DNA of 64,000 bases from Marinirhabdus sp050859505 (GCF_050859505.1 NZ_CP193934.1:2356001-2420000), one strand, 5' to 3'. Positions 7,570-20,917 are shown, numbered from the stretch's first letter. Made by a program: numbers and translations. Notes: generated from the letters alone by a model not told the origin.

Positions 7570-8940
7570 GTGGAATTATTAGATACAATTTTAGCCGAAA
7601 TGGCCTCTCTGGCATGGGGATTACCCTTGCTTATATTATTAATGGGTGGCGGATTGTATCTCTTAATCCGGATTCGGTTTTTGCCATTTCGATACTTAGG
7701 CCACGCAGTTGCCGTTTTAAGCGGAAAATATGACAGCGAAAGCGATGCTGGAGAGATCACTCATTTTCAAGCTTTGACTACAGCACTTTCTGCGACTGTG
7801 GGGATGGGGAATATTTCAGGAGTTGCAGTAGCTATTGCAATTGGCGGACCAGGAGCCGTATTCTGGATGTGGGTAAGCGCAGTGATAGGAATGTCTACCA
7901 AATTTTTTACAGCAAGTCTTTCTGTAATGTATCGGGGTAAAGATTCTGAAGGCAAGCTGCAAGGAGGTCCTATGTATTTTATACGGGAAGGCTTGGGGAA
8001 AAATTGGAAATTTTTAGCAGCATTTTTTAGTATTGCCGGACTCGTTGGAGCATTGCCAGTTTTTAATGTGAATCAGCTTACACAAGCCATTAACGACCTA
8101 CTCCTAAAACCAGCCGACCTATATACTGGTACAACAAGCAATATACTTATCGGGATCGTTTTAGCGGTGATAACTGCTGTGGTTGTTCTGGGCGGCTTGT
8201 CAAGAATTAGTAAAACCACCTCTAGGTTAGTACCAGGAATGGTATTACTTTATTTTGTGATGGTGCTATTTATACTAGCAGTAAACTTCAGCGAAGTGCC
8301 CAGATACCTTTCCCTCATTTTTACTGATGCCTTTTCGGCTTCATTTTATAAAGGGGATGCCTTTTTAGGAGGTGTTATTGGAGGGATCATTCTCCTTGGG
8401 ATTAGACGAGGTGCCTTCTCTAACGAAGCAGGTATTGGTACCGCACCCATGGCGCACGGAGCTACTAAAACCAATGAGCCCATTCGCGAAGGTTTAGTGG
8501 CTATGTTGGGGCCGGCGATAGATACACTGGTAGTTTGTACCCTTACGGCTTTAGCAATTTTAGTAACAGGTGTTTGGCAATCTAGCGAAGCGAACGGAGT
8601 AACCCTCACAGCGGCTGCATTTACCGAAACGATGCCTGTGTATGGAAAATACGCACTACTATTGTGTATTGCTGTCTTTAGTATTTCGTCCCTGTTTTCG
8701 TATTCGTATTACGGTACCAAGTGTATGTCTTTTTTGTTTGGTGCCAAGAATAAAGGAATTTACAACTATTTCTATATCGCCAGTATTATTTTAGGAGCTA
8801 CAACTTCCTTAAGTATGATGATTAATCTCATAGATACTTTTTTCGCGCTTATGGCGATTCCTACGATGCTGTCTACACTTATTTTAGCTCCCAAAGTAAT
8901 TGCAGAGGCAAAGCGGTATTTTGCAAGTTTGAAGAAGTAA
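7570..8940 (+). CDS. AGCS-family sodium:alanine symporter
   Basis: 456 residues with about 10-11 membrane segments. Imports alanine or glycine with sodium across the inner membrane. Family marks: the early GGGLYLLIRIRFLPFRYL segment, ALTTALSATVGMGNISGVA (about 68-87), GPGAVFWMWVSAVIGMSTKF and GGPMYFI. The middle RRGAFSNEAGIGTAPMAHG block is typical of AGCS proteins. Starts with GTG at 7570; no better ATG lies near the conserved N-terminus. The window also has alanine dehydrogenase, but far away. Confidence 0.92.
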   Translation: MELLDTILAEMASLAWGLPLLILLMGGGLYLLIRIRFLPFRYLGHAVAVLSGKYDSESDAGEITHFQALTTALSATVGMGNISGVAVAIAIGGPGAVFWMWVSAVIGMSTKFFTASLSVMYRGKDSEGKLQGGPMYFIREGLGKNWKFLAAFFSIAGLVGALPVFNVNQLTQAINDLLLKPADLYTGTTSNILIGIVLAVITAVVVLGGLSRISKTTSRLVPGMVLLYFVMVLFILAVNFSEVPRYLSLIFTDAFSASFYKGDAFLGGVIGGIILLGIRRGAFSNEAGIGTAPMAHGATKTNEPIREGLVAMLGPAIDTLVVCTLTALAILVTGVWQSSEANGVTLTAAAFTETMPVYGKYALLLCIAVFSISSLFSYSYYGTKCMSFLFGAKNKGIYNYFYIASIILGATTSLSMMINLIDTFFALMAIPTMLSTLILAPKVIAEAKRYFASLKK

Positions 8941-8944
8941 GTTA

Positions 8945-9883
8945 CTAGTCTCGCTTTTCCAAAAACACATTTAAAGCTGAAGAGAATTTTTTTGCTCCGT
9001 TTGGATTCATATGACTTTGGTTCCAGTAATCTTTTACATTATAATGCACCGTATCTGTCTCCAAAAGGAATACATTTATATTTTTGTAGCGCTCCTTTGC
9101 TAGGGTTACAATACTATCGCGCCGATTTAAAATTTCAGGCACCCGCTGTGGAAGGTAGGTTTTGTACATTGGCACTTCGCAAATAATTACGTGCATCCCT
9201 TTTTCTTCCAGATAATCCAGCATTTTAAAAAAAAGCTGTGTATTATTTTTAAAAATAGCCAGACTTGGCTCCTTATTAATTTTAAAACGCTTTAAAGCTG
9301 AAATCTTTACTTCATCATACTTAAGGTCTTTAAAAATACCAGCGTAATGTAAGGTATCGTACCCAAACCTATTGAATCCGAAGTTTTTCTCACCTTCTAT
9401 ATAATAACTATATGCTTTTTCAGACAAGAATTTAGGATTCGACAGGTATATAAGTCTATCCTTAAAGTAAGTGTTTCGCTCAAAATTGTTAGCGCCGTAA
9501 TAGTCCAAATAGATACTATTTTTCCAAAAATCTGGCCCGTTGTGGGGTAACTCAAAGTGGCTGTAAGAAGTTTCTATAATAATGGTTTTAACTGCTGGAA
9601 GTTCTGGTAACAGCTGTTTCAGTAATTTAAAGTCGGTATCGTGATGCTGATTTCCAGCTGCCAAATTGAGTGTTCTTTTTTTAAATAAGTCTGGGTTTAT
9701 AGCGTTTTTTACTTGTGAAGAGCCCAATGCCAGAACTTCAATAGTTTTGCTTTCGGTTTTTATAAATTCCGAAATATAGGTCTGGCTCATCGGCAACTTC
9801 CTGACTAGATATTCCATAGCCACGTAACCCAAAACAACCGGGATAAAGAAACTAATAATCGATATGATAAATTTACGTTGCAT
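8945..9883 (-). CDS. Membrane-anchored SGNH-like protein, partner of MBOAT
   Basis: 312 residues. One N-terminal membrane helix (about 5-25), then an SGNH/GDSL-like extracytoplasmic domain: block I as ALGSSQVKNAINP (Ser55/56) and a C-terminal block with WNQSHMNPNG giving the catalytic-type His. It resembles the AlgJ/AlgX-type or DUF1574 companions of AlgI-type acyltransferases, which complete transfer of acetyl groups onto a polysaccharide. The MBOAT gene lies directly upstream and shares one base (9883), so the two are one operon. Function by family and context; substrate unknown. Confidence 0.7.
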   Translation of the reverse strand: MQRKFIISIISFFIPVVLGYVAMEYLVRKLPMSQTYISEFIKTESKTIEVLALGSSQVKNAINPDLFKKRTLNLAAGNQHHDTDFKLLKQLLPELPAVKTIIIETSYSHFELPHNGPDFWKNSIYLDYYGANNFERNTYFKDRLIYLSNPKFLSEKAYSYYIEGEKNFGFNRFGYDTLHYAGIFKDLKYDEVKISALKRFKINKEPSLAIFKNNTQLFFKMLDYLEEKGMHVIICEVPMYKTYLPQRVPEILNRRDSIVTLAKERYKNINVFLLETDTVHYNVKDYWNQSHMNPNGAKKFSSALNVFLEKRD

Positions 9884-11313
9884 TAAAACTGAAAATAAAT
9901 AAAAGCCTCTTTAGGTTCGGCGTAGCGAACTAATAAAATAATAATTAGATAGTAAATTCCCCAGCGTGCAGCTTTCGGAATTTTTAATTGTAACTCTTGT
10001 AGCGGAAACGCTTTTTTGATAGTTAAAATTTCAGCAATAATAAGTACTACCAGATACCAAAGCTTTCCACCTATTAGTGATGAAATTTTAGTAACATCGA
10101 CCAGAGTGAAAATTCTTTGGAGGATAAACCAGGCATCCGCAATGCTTTCAGCCCTAAAAAAAATGCTTGAGATAGATGTAATACTGAAAAAATATAGAAG
10201 TGTTACCAAAATAGGTGTGGTGGGTAGCCATTTTGCTAAAGTTTTCTTTTTGCCAAAGACGGGAATGCGCTCCACAGCCAAAATAACGCCATTAAATAAT
10301 CCGAACGCTAGAAATGTCCAGTTAGCACCGTGCCAAAAACCAACCAAAAGCATGGTGACCAAAAGCCCAATAACCCGAATACTCACGGTAATTTTCTTAA
10401 AGCTTTTTATAAATGGGATATACACATAATCTGTAAACCAGTTGGTGAGTGTGATATGCCAGCGTTGCCAGAATGCAGTAATGGATTTTGCCAAATAAGG
10501 GATTCTAAAATTGTTATGCAACTTAAACCCGAATAATTTTGCGGTACCTACGGCAATATCTGTATAACCAGAAAAGTCACAATACACCTGAAAGGAGAAC
10601 AATGCCGCGGCAAAAGCAAGTGTAAGGGCGCCGTAGTTCTCAGGGTTTTCAAAAGCCAGAGTTACTGCGAGGCCTAATTTATCTGCTACCAATACTTTTT
10701 TAAACAGTCCCCATAATATCTGCCGGAGCCCTTCTTTGGATTGCTGCAGATTGAAAATGCGTTTGTTTTCAAATTGAGGTAATAGAAATTTCGCGCGTTC
10801 AATGGGTCCCGCTACTAACTGGGGAAAGAAACTAACAAAGCATAAAAATTCTAGCAGATTTTTAGTGGGTTGTATCCTCTCTTTGTACACATCAATGGTG
10901 TAACTCATGGTTTGGAAAGTGTAAAAGCTAAGCCCTATAGGTATGATCACATTCCAGATAGTAAACGAAGTAGCGATCCCTTCCGAAGAAAAAAGGGAGG
11001 TAAATTCATCTATAAAAAAGTTAAAATATTTAAAGGTGAAAAGCACGCCCAGATTCCAAAGAATGCTAGTGTAGAGTAAAAACTTCCTTGTTTTTTTTTG
11101 TTTAGAATTCCTAATAGCGAGTCCTGCCAGGTAGTCTATTAAAGAGCTGGCAATAAGTAATCCTAAGAACCGCCAATCCCAAAGACCGTAAAAAAGATAG
11201 CTGGCAAGTAACAGGAGTATATTTTGTGAAGTACGGCGATTACTGCCTACTAACCAATATAAGGTATAAGCAATCACTAAGAAAACCCCAAAATCGAACG
11301 AATTGAAAAGCAC
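9883..11313 (-). CDS. MBOAT family O-acyltransferase (AlgI-like)
   Basis: 476 residues, about 11-12 membrane segments. AlgI-type proteins move an acyl group, usually acetyl, across the inner membrane for O-acetylation of exported polysaccharide. Diagnostic segments: SFYTFQTMSYTIDVYK, PQLVAGPIERA, FQVYCDFSGYTDIAVG, FWQRWHITLTNWF and the active-site VGFWHGANWTF with its conserved His. First gene of a two-gene operon with the SGNH protein. The acceptor glycan is unknown; no polysaccharide genes lie next to it. Confidence 0.92.
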   Translation of the reverse strand: MLFNSFDFGVFLVIAYTLYWLVGSNRRTSQNILLLLASYLFYGLWDWRFLGLLIASSLIDYLAGLAIRNSKQKKTRKFLLYTSILWNLGVLFTFKYFNFFIDEFTSLFSSEGIATSFTIWNVIIPIGLSFYTFQTMSYTIDVYKERIQPTKNLLEFLCFVSFFPQLVAGPIERAKFLLPQFENKRIFNLQQSKEGLRQILWGLFKKVLVADKLGLAVTLAFENPENYGALTLAFAAALFSFQVYCDFSGYTDIAVGTAKLFGFKLHNNFRIPYLAKSITAFWQRWHITLTNWFTDYVYIPFIKSFKKITVSIRVIGLLVTMLLVGFWHGANWTFLAFGLFNGVILAVERIPVFGKKKTLAKWLPTTPILVTLLYFFSITSISSIFFRAESIADAWFILQRIFTLVDVTKISSLIGGKLWYLVVLIIAEILTIKKAFPLQELQLKIPKAARWGIYYLIIILLVRYAEPKEAFIYFQF

Positions 11314-11355
11314 TCCAGAAATTTGAGCTAAAGATAGTAAAGTACGACAGACTGC

Positions 11356-12438
11356 CTACTCTAAAACCACTTCGTATTGGCTCAGCATCTGTAGCAAAAC
11401 AGTTTCGGTAGGAGAGAAGTGTGGAAGGGATGTAATATCGTCTTCGTGGTCTAGTTTTTTGAGATAAAACTCAATACTTCCATCTTCGTATTTTTCTGGC
11501 AGTATTGGGTGTACGTAATAGTCACGGCAAACGGAGCGTGTGTTGCCAAGTCCTTCGGCGGCCTTGTCGTAGGCACTTAAAATAGTACTCTTTAGGTCTT
11601 TTTCGGTTTTGGGTAGTCCGGTTTGGTATATATATTCAAAAAATAATTTGCTAGCTGCCCAGGTCCTAAAATCTTTTGCCGAAAATAGATCGCCACTTAA
11701 TTCGTGAATATAATCGTTCACCATACCACTGTCTATAGTGTGGTGAGCGCCATTTTCATCATAATACTGAAACAGTTCCCATCCGGGTATTTCTTCACAC
11801 TGCATTACCAATTCCCGGAGAATTTTATTTTCTACGGTTACCTGATGCTTTTTACCTTTTTTACCTACAAATTCAAAACGTAACTCATGGTCTGAAATAT
11901 CCAAATGTTTGGTACGCATCGTTGAAAGACCATAGGTTTTATTCTTTTTTGCATAGTATTCGTTACCAATGCGTATGTGCGTTTCTTCTAGGAGTTTTAA
12001 GACGAGTGCCAAGCATTTTCGTTTGGTCATCGTTTTAAGTGAGAGATCTTTTTCGATCTGAGCTCTCATCTTGGGCAGCGCATTGCCAAAAGCGATCATC
12101 TTGAAAAATTTCGTTTTGTTTTTAATTTCGGACCAGCTGGGGTGGTAGCGATATTGTTTTCGTTTTTTTTCGTCACGTCCTACCACTTGCAAATGACCAT
12201 TATGGAGATGCGTAATTTTTACATGTTCCCACGCAGGCGGAATAACAAGACTCTTAAATCTTTTAAGCGATTTCTTATCAACTATTTTCTCCCCGTCTTT
12301 GGTATAGTAAAATCCGCGCCCGTGTTTATGGCGTTGTATTGTAAGTTTATTGTCGGTTACGTAAATGAGATTGGCAAGCTTCGCCGCCTCGACGGGATTT
12401 TTTAAAATTTTAGTAACCTGCGGCGATTTTATTATCAT
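11356..12438 (-). CDS. DNA topoisomerase IB
   Basis: 360 residues. Poxvirus-like type IB topoisomerase that relaxes supercoils through a 3'-phosphotyrosine intermediate. Catalytic set visible: Arg156 (EETHIRIGNEYY), Lys194 (FVGKKGKKH), Arg258 (SAKDFRTWAAS), Asn299 in the His/Asn position (GLGNTRSVCR) and Tyr308 (CRDYYVHP). The start at 12438 gives the usual short N-terminal domain. Found in scattered bacteria, including Flavobacteriia. No operon partners; adjacent genes are unrelated. Confidence 0.9.
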   Translation of the reverse strand: MIIKSPQVTKILKNPVEAAKLANLIYVTDNKLTIQRHKHGRGFYYTKDGEKIVDKKSLKRFKSLVIPPAWEHVKITHLHNGHLQVVGRDEKKRKQYRYHPSWSEIKNKTKFFKMIAFGNALPKMRAQIEKDLSLKTMTKRKCLALVLKLLEETHIRIGNEYYAKKNKTYGLSTMRTKHLDISDHELRFEFVGKKGKKHQVTVENKILRELVMQCEEIPGWELFQYYDENGAHHTIDSGMVNDYIHELSGDLFSAKDFRTWAASKLFFEYIYQTGLPKTEKDLKSTILSAYDKAAEGLGNTRSVCRDYYVHPILPEKYEDGSIEFYLKKLDHEDDITSLPHFSPTETVLLQMLSQYEVVLE

Positions 12439-12502
12439 AGCCTAAAAGTACTTTCAACAAAAGTTAAAAGCTCTTAATGACTCGCTAATGTATTCAGAAA
12501 TA

Positions 12503-13588
12503 TTAATCGAAATAACTAAACGTCTCTCCATCCTTCATTTGAAGTAAGGTTTCATAGATAAGCTTGATTACATTTTCCACGTCGTCTCTGTGTACCATTT
12601 CTACAGTGGTGTGCATATAACGCAAGGGTAATGAGATTAAAGCGGAAGCAACCCCCATACCAGAATATGCAAATGCATCGGTGTCGGTTCCAGTTGCTCT
12701 GGAAAGTGCGGCGCGTTGAAACGGGATTTTTTCTTTCTCGGCAGTTTCAGTAATTAGATCGCGCAGCTTTTGTTGTACGGCAGGTGCGTATGCAATCACA
12801 GGACCTTCACCCAGTTTTACGGCACCTTGTTTCTTTTGATCGATCATTGGGGTAGTGGTGTCGTGGGTAACATCGGTTACGATCGCAACGTTGGGTTGTA
12901 TTCTTTCAGCAATCATTTGTGCTCCTCGTAAACCAATTTCCTCTTGTACCGAATTGGTGATGTACAATCCAAACGGCAACGTCTTTTTGTTTTCTTTTAA
13001 GAGACGTGCTACTTCAGCAATCATAAATCCGCCCATACGATTGTCCAGAGCACGGCAAACAAACTTGTCGTCATTCAAAATATGAAATGTGTCTGGATAC
13101 GTAATTACACATCCTACATGAATTCCCATTTTCTCAACTTCGTCTTTGTCTGAAGCGCCTACATCTATAAAAATATTCTCTGGCTTTGGAGCTTCTTCCT
13201 TGGATTTGTTTCTGGTATGAATTGCTGGCCAGCCAAAGACACCTTTTAAAATACCTTTTTTAGTATGGATATTCACAATTTTAGACGGCGCAATCTGGTG
13301 ATCGCTACCTCCGTTTCTAACCACATATAACAATCCATTGTCACTTATATAGTTTACATACCAGGAAATTTCATCGGCATGACCTTCAATAACGACCTTG
13401 TATGTAGCTTTTGGATTAATAACAGCTACAGCTGTCCCATAGGTATCGGTTATAAATTCATCTACATACGGCTTTAAATAGTCCATCCATAGTTTTTGCC
13501 CGTCCCACTCATAGCCAGTAGGAGCAGCATTATTCAGGTAATTTTCTAAGAATGTAAGTGATTTTTTATTCAGAATAGATTTTGCCAT
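12503..13588 (-). CDS. M42 family metallopeptidase (glutamyl aminopeptidase type)
   Basis: 361 residues, usual for the tetrahedral M42/PepA-FrvX aminopeptidases. Metal-ligand motifs: EGHADEISWYV (first His/Asp), RALDNRMGG (bridging Asp), EEIGLRGAQ (catalytic Glu-Glu), VTDVTHDT (Asp) and a late MHTTVEMVH (His). Cytosolic, trims N-terminal residues from peptides, sometimes misnamed endoglucanase. Monocistronic, divergent from the DUF4294 gene. Confidence 0.92.
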   Translation of the reverse strand: MAKSILNKKSLTFLENYLNNAAPTGYEWDGQKLWMDYLKPYVDEFITDTYGTAVAVINPKATYKVVIEGHADEISWYVNYISDNGLLYVVRNGGSDHQIAPSKIVNIHTKKGILKGVFGWPAIHTRNKSKEEAPKPENIFIDVGASDKDEVEKMGIHVGCVITYPDTFHILNDDKFVCRALDNRMGGFMIAEVARLLKENKKTLPFGLYITNSVQEEIGLRGAQMIAERIQPNVAIVTDVTHDTTTPMIDQKKQGAVKLGEGPVIAYAPAVQQKLRDLITETAEKEKIPFQRAALSRATGTDTDAFAYSGMGVASALISLPLRYMHTTVEMVHRDDVENVIKLIYETLLQMKDGETFSYFD

Positions 13589-13707
13589 AGTAGGTGAATG
13601 CTAGAATTAGTATGATGATTTTCAAAATTAAGAATTTATAAACTAGTAAGCTCATACAATTTTTTAATTTTGGAACAGTTTTGGTTTAAAATAATAAAAA
13701 CATTCCA

Positions 13708-14394
13708 TTGAAGATATTTTCATACATATACATAGCCCTGTTTGTTACAGTTTCTGCCTACGGACAAACGCTTGAAGAGTTAAAGCAGGAGAGTGATAGC
13801 CTCACAACTTTCTATTACCTTATTGAAGGTGATACCATCCCACGAGAATTTATAGATTTGGATGAAGTAGTTTTGCTCAATAAATTAGAGTTCAATTCCA
13901 AAGAGGATCGTCGCAGGTATTTAATCTTGCGTCGCAAGACCAGAAAAGTATATCCCTATGCTAAATTGGCATCAGAACGCCTTACCACCATGTCAGAGCG
14001 CCTTAAAACCATCGAAAAGAAAAGAGATAGAAGACGCTACACCAAACGAATCCAAAAATACGTAGAAGAAGAATTTTCTGGGAAGCTAAAAAAACTCACC
14101 CGCACCGAAGGACAAATCCTGGTAAAGCTAATTCATCGGCAAACGGGACGCACTGCATTCGATCTTGTAAAAGAGTTACGTACCGGTTGGCGTGCGTTTT
14201 GGTATAACACGACTGCCAATCTGTTCGATATTTCCATAAAGGAGGAATACAAACCTTTCGACGATAAAGAAGATTACCTTATAGAAGATATTCTGGAGCG
14301 TTCGTTCCAGTCCAATAAATTGGAGCGTCAAGAACCAGCTTTCGATATTGATTATCTAGATCTCACCTCGCATTGGAACAAAAAGACGAAATAA
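13708..14394 (+). CDS. DUF4294 domain protein (exported)
   Basis: 228 residues. Begins with TTG at 13708, giving a clear signal peptide (residues 1-19, ends SAYGQ); no ATG lies upstream in frame nearby. The body matches DUF4294, a Bacteroidota-specific family: YYLIEGDTIPREFIDLDEVVLL followed by a basic helical region (RRRYLILRRKTRKVYPYA) and ILVKLIHRQTGRTAFDLVKELRTG. Function unknown; periplasmic or cell-envelope location is likely. In other Flavobacteriaceae it often sits next to the M42 peptidase gene, as here. Confidence 0.82.
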   Translation: MKIFSYIYIALFVTVSAYGQTLEELKQESDSLTTFYYLIEGDTIPREFIDLDEVVLLNKLEFNSKEDRRRYLILRRKTRKVYPYAKLASERLTTMSERLKTIEKKRDRRRYTKRIQKYVEEEFSGKLKKLTRTEGQILVKLIHRQTGRTAFDLVKELRTGWRAFWYNTTANLFDISIKEEYKPFDDKEDYLIEDILERSFQSNKLERQEPAFDIDYLDLTSHWNKKTK

Positions 14395-14981
14395 TATAGC
14401 GTATTGTACAGCCTCAAAAGTAGTTGGGGCGTTTCCCCTTCCTTATCTATAGTTGTCTTTGATAAGGTGTTGTTTTTATAATTATGTGTAAGGCTTTGGT
14501 ATAGAGAGCAGGCGTGTTGGGGTCGGGCTTTCGGCTATATCTTTTTTGTTGTTAGAATAGAGCATTTGTTTGCGCCTTAGTTGCATTGGAGTTACCCGTA
14601 CCCCGAGGGTAGCCGAGGGGCAAAAAAGGATGCCGCCTTAATCCCTAACGCAGCTTTCGTTAGGTTGGTTTATTAGCATATAGTAATTCAACACTAGGCA
14701 TTGAGTTGTTGAAACCTCTTATTTGTGGGTTCCTGAGTGATTTGAAGGAAGATGGCTATAAAGTCTGGAAAGGTGTTTTCTTCAAATTGTACCGAAGGGC
14801 TTTCTTCTCTTAAGGAGAGCTCTTTGTCGCATAGCTTTAAAAAGAGGTTATATATATAGGTATAGGTAGGTCGAAAAAAACTTTTAAGGATAAGAATACT
14901 AGTTTCAGGGAGTTGGGAATTTTGGTCTTAAAAACTAAAAAAAAGGTTGGAATAAGTTTGTTTTATAAAAGTAAGTGGGTG
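14395..14981. other. Intergenic region upstream of the rRNA operon
   Basis: 587 bases with no gene. It holds one copy of a repeat element (14519-14640, reverse orientation; a second copy lies at about 21738-21802) and a perfect hairpin CCTAACG/CGTTAGG (14644-14664). The rest is AT-rich leader before the first rRNA promoter. Confidence 0.6.
14519..14640 (-). repeat. Intergenic repeat element, copy 1
   Basis: Read on the minus strand it runs from CATCCTTTTTTGC (about 14622-14634) to CAAAAAAGATATAG..GAAAGCCCGACC (14520-14547). The arms CATCCTTTTTTG / CAAAAAAGATAT are near-complementary. A second copy with the same two blocks lies at 21738-21802, on the other side of the rRNA operon. The middle differs in length and sequence. 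Confidence 0.55.
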
Positions 14982-15219
14982 TATATTTGCACCCGCTTTG
15001 AAGGAGAGATCTGGAGGGCATAGTGTAAAGAAAACAACGTTCTTAAATTTATTTTCAAATTATTTTAAAACTTGCTTGCAGGTTAGAAAAAGAGTGTATA
15101 TTTGCACCCGCTTTGAAGGAGAGATCTGGAGGGCATAGTGTGGAGAAAACAACGTTCAGAAATTATTTTGAAATTATTTTGAAACTTGCTTGCAGGTTTA
15201 AAAAAGGGTTGTATATTTG
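14958..15219 (+). promoter_or_regulatory. Three tandem rRNA promoters on a 115-bp repeat
   Basis: Three identical -7 boxes TATATTTG, each followed by CACCCGCT, begin at 14982, 15097 and 15212, spaced exactly 115 bases. Each has a TTG about 18-21 bases upstream (14958, 15076, 15190), fitting the Bacteroidota -33/-7 model. The first two are followed by the same stretch of about 50 bases (ttgaaggagagatctggagg and on), so they are copies of one tandem unit; the third continues into the unique 16S leader. They drive the rRNA operon. Confidence 0.85.
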
Positions 15220-15284
15220 CACCCGCTAAACGGATGAGTGACTTAAAACACGGGTCCGGAGTACCGAGAGAAATAGAATTAAAA

Positions 15285-15300
15285 GTTCATTGATATATTG
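15285..15300 (+). promoter_or_regulatory. BoxA-like antitermination/processing motif in the 16S leader
   Basis: GTTCATTGATATATTG, about 125 bases before 16S. Near-identical motifs recur in the 16S-23S spacer at 17243-17260, 17457-17471 and 17675-17690. The resemblance to E. coli boxA (TGCTCTTTAACA) and the placement before each mature RNA suggest an antitermination or processing signal (inference). Confidence 0.55.
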
Positions 15301-15424
15301 AAATTGACAGCGTATGGGTAGCAATCGAAAGAGCGCTATCTGTATTGAAACTAAACTAAGAATAGTACCTGAGAATTTTTTGAGAGAGAGCTTTTCGTAA
15401 TACTTGAATATTATTTAAGATTAC

Positions 15425-16947
<1,523 letters not shown>

Positions 16948-17115
16948 CTAGAGAAAGCTCGCAAGAGCAGAGAGAGTGCGACGAGAAGCTTATAGCTTTT
17001 CAAAATAGGGTACTTTTCTTGGTTTAGTTGTCAATTTTAATTTTTTAAGTCTTAAAGACTTTAGTACCAGTATATCAAAACTGATTGCTGAATACTGAAA
17101 GCTAAGGACTGAGAA

Positions 17116-17189
17116 AGTCTCATAGCTCAGCTGGTTAGAGCGCTACACTGATAATGTAGAGGTCGGCAGTTCGAGTCTGCCTGAGACTA
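17116..17189 (+). tRNA. tRNA-Ile (GAT)
   Basis: 74 bases. Acceptor stem AGTCTCA/TGAGACT, D-arm GCTCAGCTGGTTAGAGC, anticodon stem CTACA/TGTAG with loop CTGATAA (anticodon GAT), T-arm GGCAGTTCGAGTCTGCC. The CCA end is not encoded (only CA follows the discriminator A). In the usual spacer position. Confidence 0.95.
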
Positions 17190-17353
17190 CAAAAGGATTT
17201 TAGATTTAAGATATGCGATTGTATATTTTTTAATTTAAAAACGTTCATTAGTACATATTGAAAGGAAATTTTAGAAGTTGGGTATCCCAAGTTGACGTAT
17301 AGGTCATCAATTAACTGATAACTGTTAACTGATAACCGGCAACTTAATAAAAT

Positions 17354-17430
17354 GGGGGATTAGCTCAGCTGGCTAGAGCGCCTGCCTTGCACGCAGGAGG
17401 TCATCGGTTCGACTCCGATATTCTCCACCA
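17354..17430 (+). tRNA. tRNA-Ala (TGC), CCA encoded
   Basis: 77 bases including CCA. Acceptor GGGGGAT pairs with ATTCTCC using two G-U pairs; D-arm GCTCAGCTGGCTAGAGC; anticodon stem CCTGC/GCAGG with loop CTTGCAC (anticodon TGC); T-arm ATCGGTTCGACTCCGAT. Unlike the neighbouring tRNA-Ile, CCA is genomically encoded. Confidence 0.95.
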
Positions 17431-17530
17431 TTTTTTATATTTCTTCGGAAATATACGTTCATTACATATTGAAATAGAGTTTTAGTCATTTTATGGGACT
17501 AGCACATTCTGAATTTACTTCGGGATATGC

Positions 17531-17560
17531 TTATCGGTTCGACTCCGATACACTCCGCGA
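17531..17560 (+). pseudogene. tRNA-Ala 3' end remnant
   Basis: TATCGGTTCGACTCCGATA (17532-17550) repeats the tRNA-Ala T-arm, followed by a degraded acceptor end CACTCCGCGA. No D- or anticodon arm precedes it. A partial duplication, about 100 bases after the intact gene. Confidence 0.65.
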
Positions 17561-17674
17561 TTCTTGAGGTTTAAGGATTGATAGGTAGTAAAACAACCAA
17601 GGATATTGTTCTGTTTTTTAAGGATGATAAAATAGTTTTTGCTGCCATCATACTTTTACTGTTGACGGAAAAAC

Positions 17675-17690
17675 GTTCATTGACATATTG
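17675..17690 (+). promoter_or_regulatory. BoxA-like motif before 23S
   Basis: GTTCATTGACATATTG, about 100 bases before the 23S start. It is the closest match to the leader copy at 15285; two further spacer copies lie at 17243 and 17457. Confidence 0.5.
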
Positions 17691-17788
17691 AGAATAAAGA
17701 ATACGAGAAAAGTAATAATTAAATTAAAAATCTTTGTATGTGTTTACACATATAAAGTATGAATACTCATTAAAAGAGCAAAAAAGTA

Positions 17789-20612
<2,824 letters not shown>

Positions 20613-20618
20613 CGTCGT

Positions 20619-20642
20619 TTCTCCCGTCGCAAGACGGGAGAA
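20619..20642 (+). other. Hairpin in the 23S-5S spacer
   Basis: TTCTCCCGTC, loop GCAA, GACGGGAGAA: a ten-base-pair stem closed by a GNRA tetraloop just after 23S. A second hairpin, CCCCGT/ACGGGG, follows near 20719-20738. Probably processing signals. Confidence 0.55.
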
Positions 20643-20771
20643 GCACACTCTTTTACAAGTACTCACTTTAATAAACTACTTTTGTTGTATTTTTTATTCC
20701 AATATGTTAAGATATTTCCCCGTAACACGTACGGGGTGACAATTTCGGGAATACCCGATAGGTCATAAAAC

Positions 20772-20879
20772 TAAGGTGGTTATAGCGATGGGGCTCACCT
20801 CTTACCATTCCGAACAGAGAAGTTAAGCCCATTTGCGCCGATGATACTACATTCGTGGGAAAGTAGGTCGCCGCCTTCC
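20772..20879 (+). rRNA. rrf: 5S ribosomal RNA
   Basis: About 108 bases. Terminal helix AAGGTGG (20773-20779) pairs with CCGCCTT (20871-20877). Internal landmarks CCATTCCGAACAGAGAAGTT and GCCGATGATACTAC are typical of 5S. Immediately followed by the operon terminator. Confidence 0.93.
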
Positions 20880-20881
20880 TT

Positions 20882-20917
20882 AAAGGACTCAATCTAACGA
20901 TTGGGTCCTTTTTTTTT
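20882..20917 (+). terminator. rRNA operon terminator (T1)
   Basis: AAGGACTCAATC pairs with GATTGGGTCCTT around a TAAC loop, followed by a T-run. Strong rho-independent terminator, repeated three more times downstream. Confidence 0.92.

Larger units (their letters stand above)
16948..17788 (+). other. 16S-23S internal transcribed spacer
   Basis: 841 bases holding tRNA-Ile, tRNA-Ala, three boxA-like GTTCATT..ACATATTG motifs, a tRNA-Ala 3' remnant (17531-17560) and degenerate 7-mer runs (17055-17112 and 17312-17340, the latter with repeats of AACTGATAACTGTT). No ORF supported. Confidence 0.85.
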
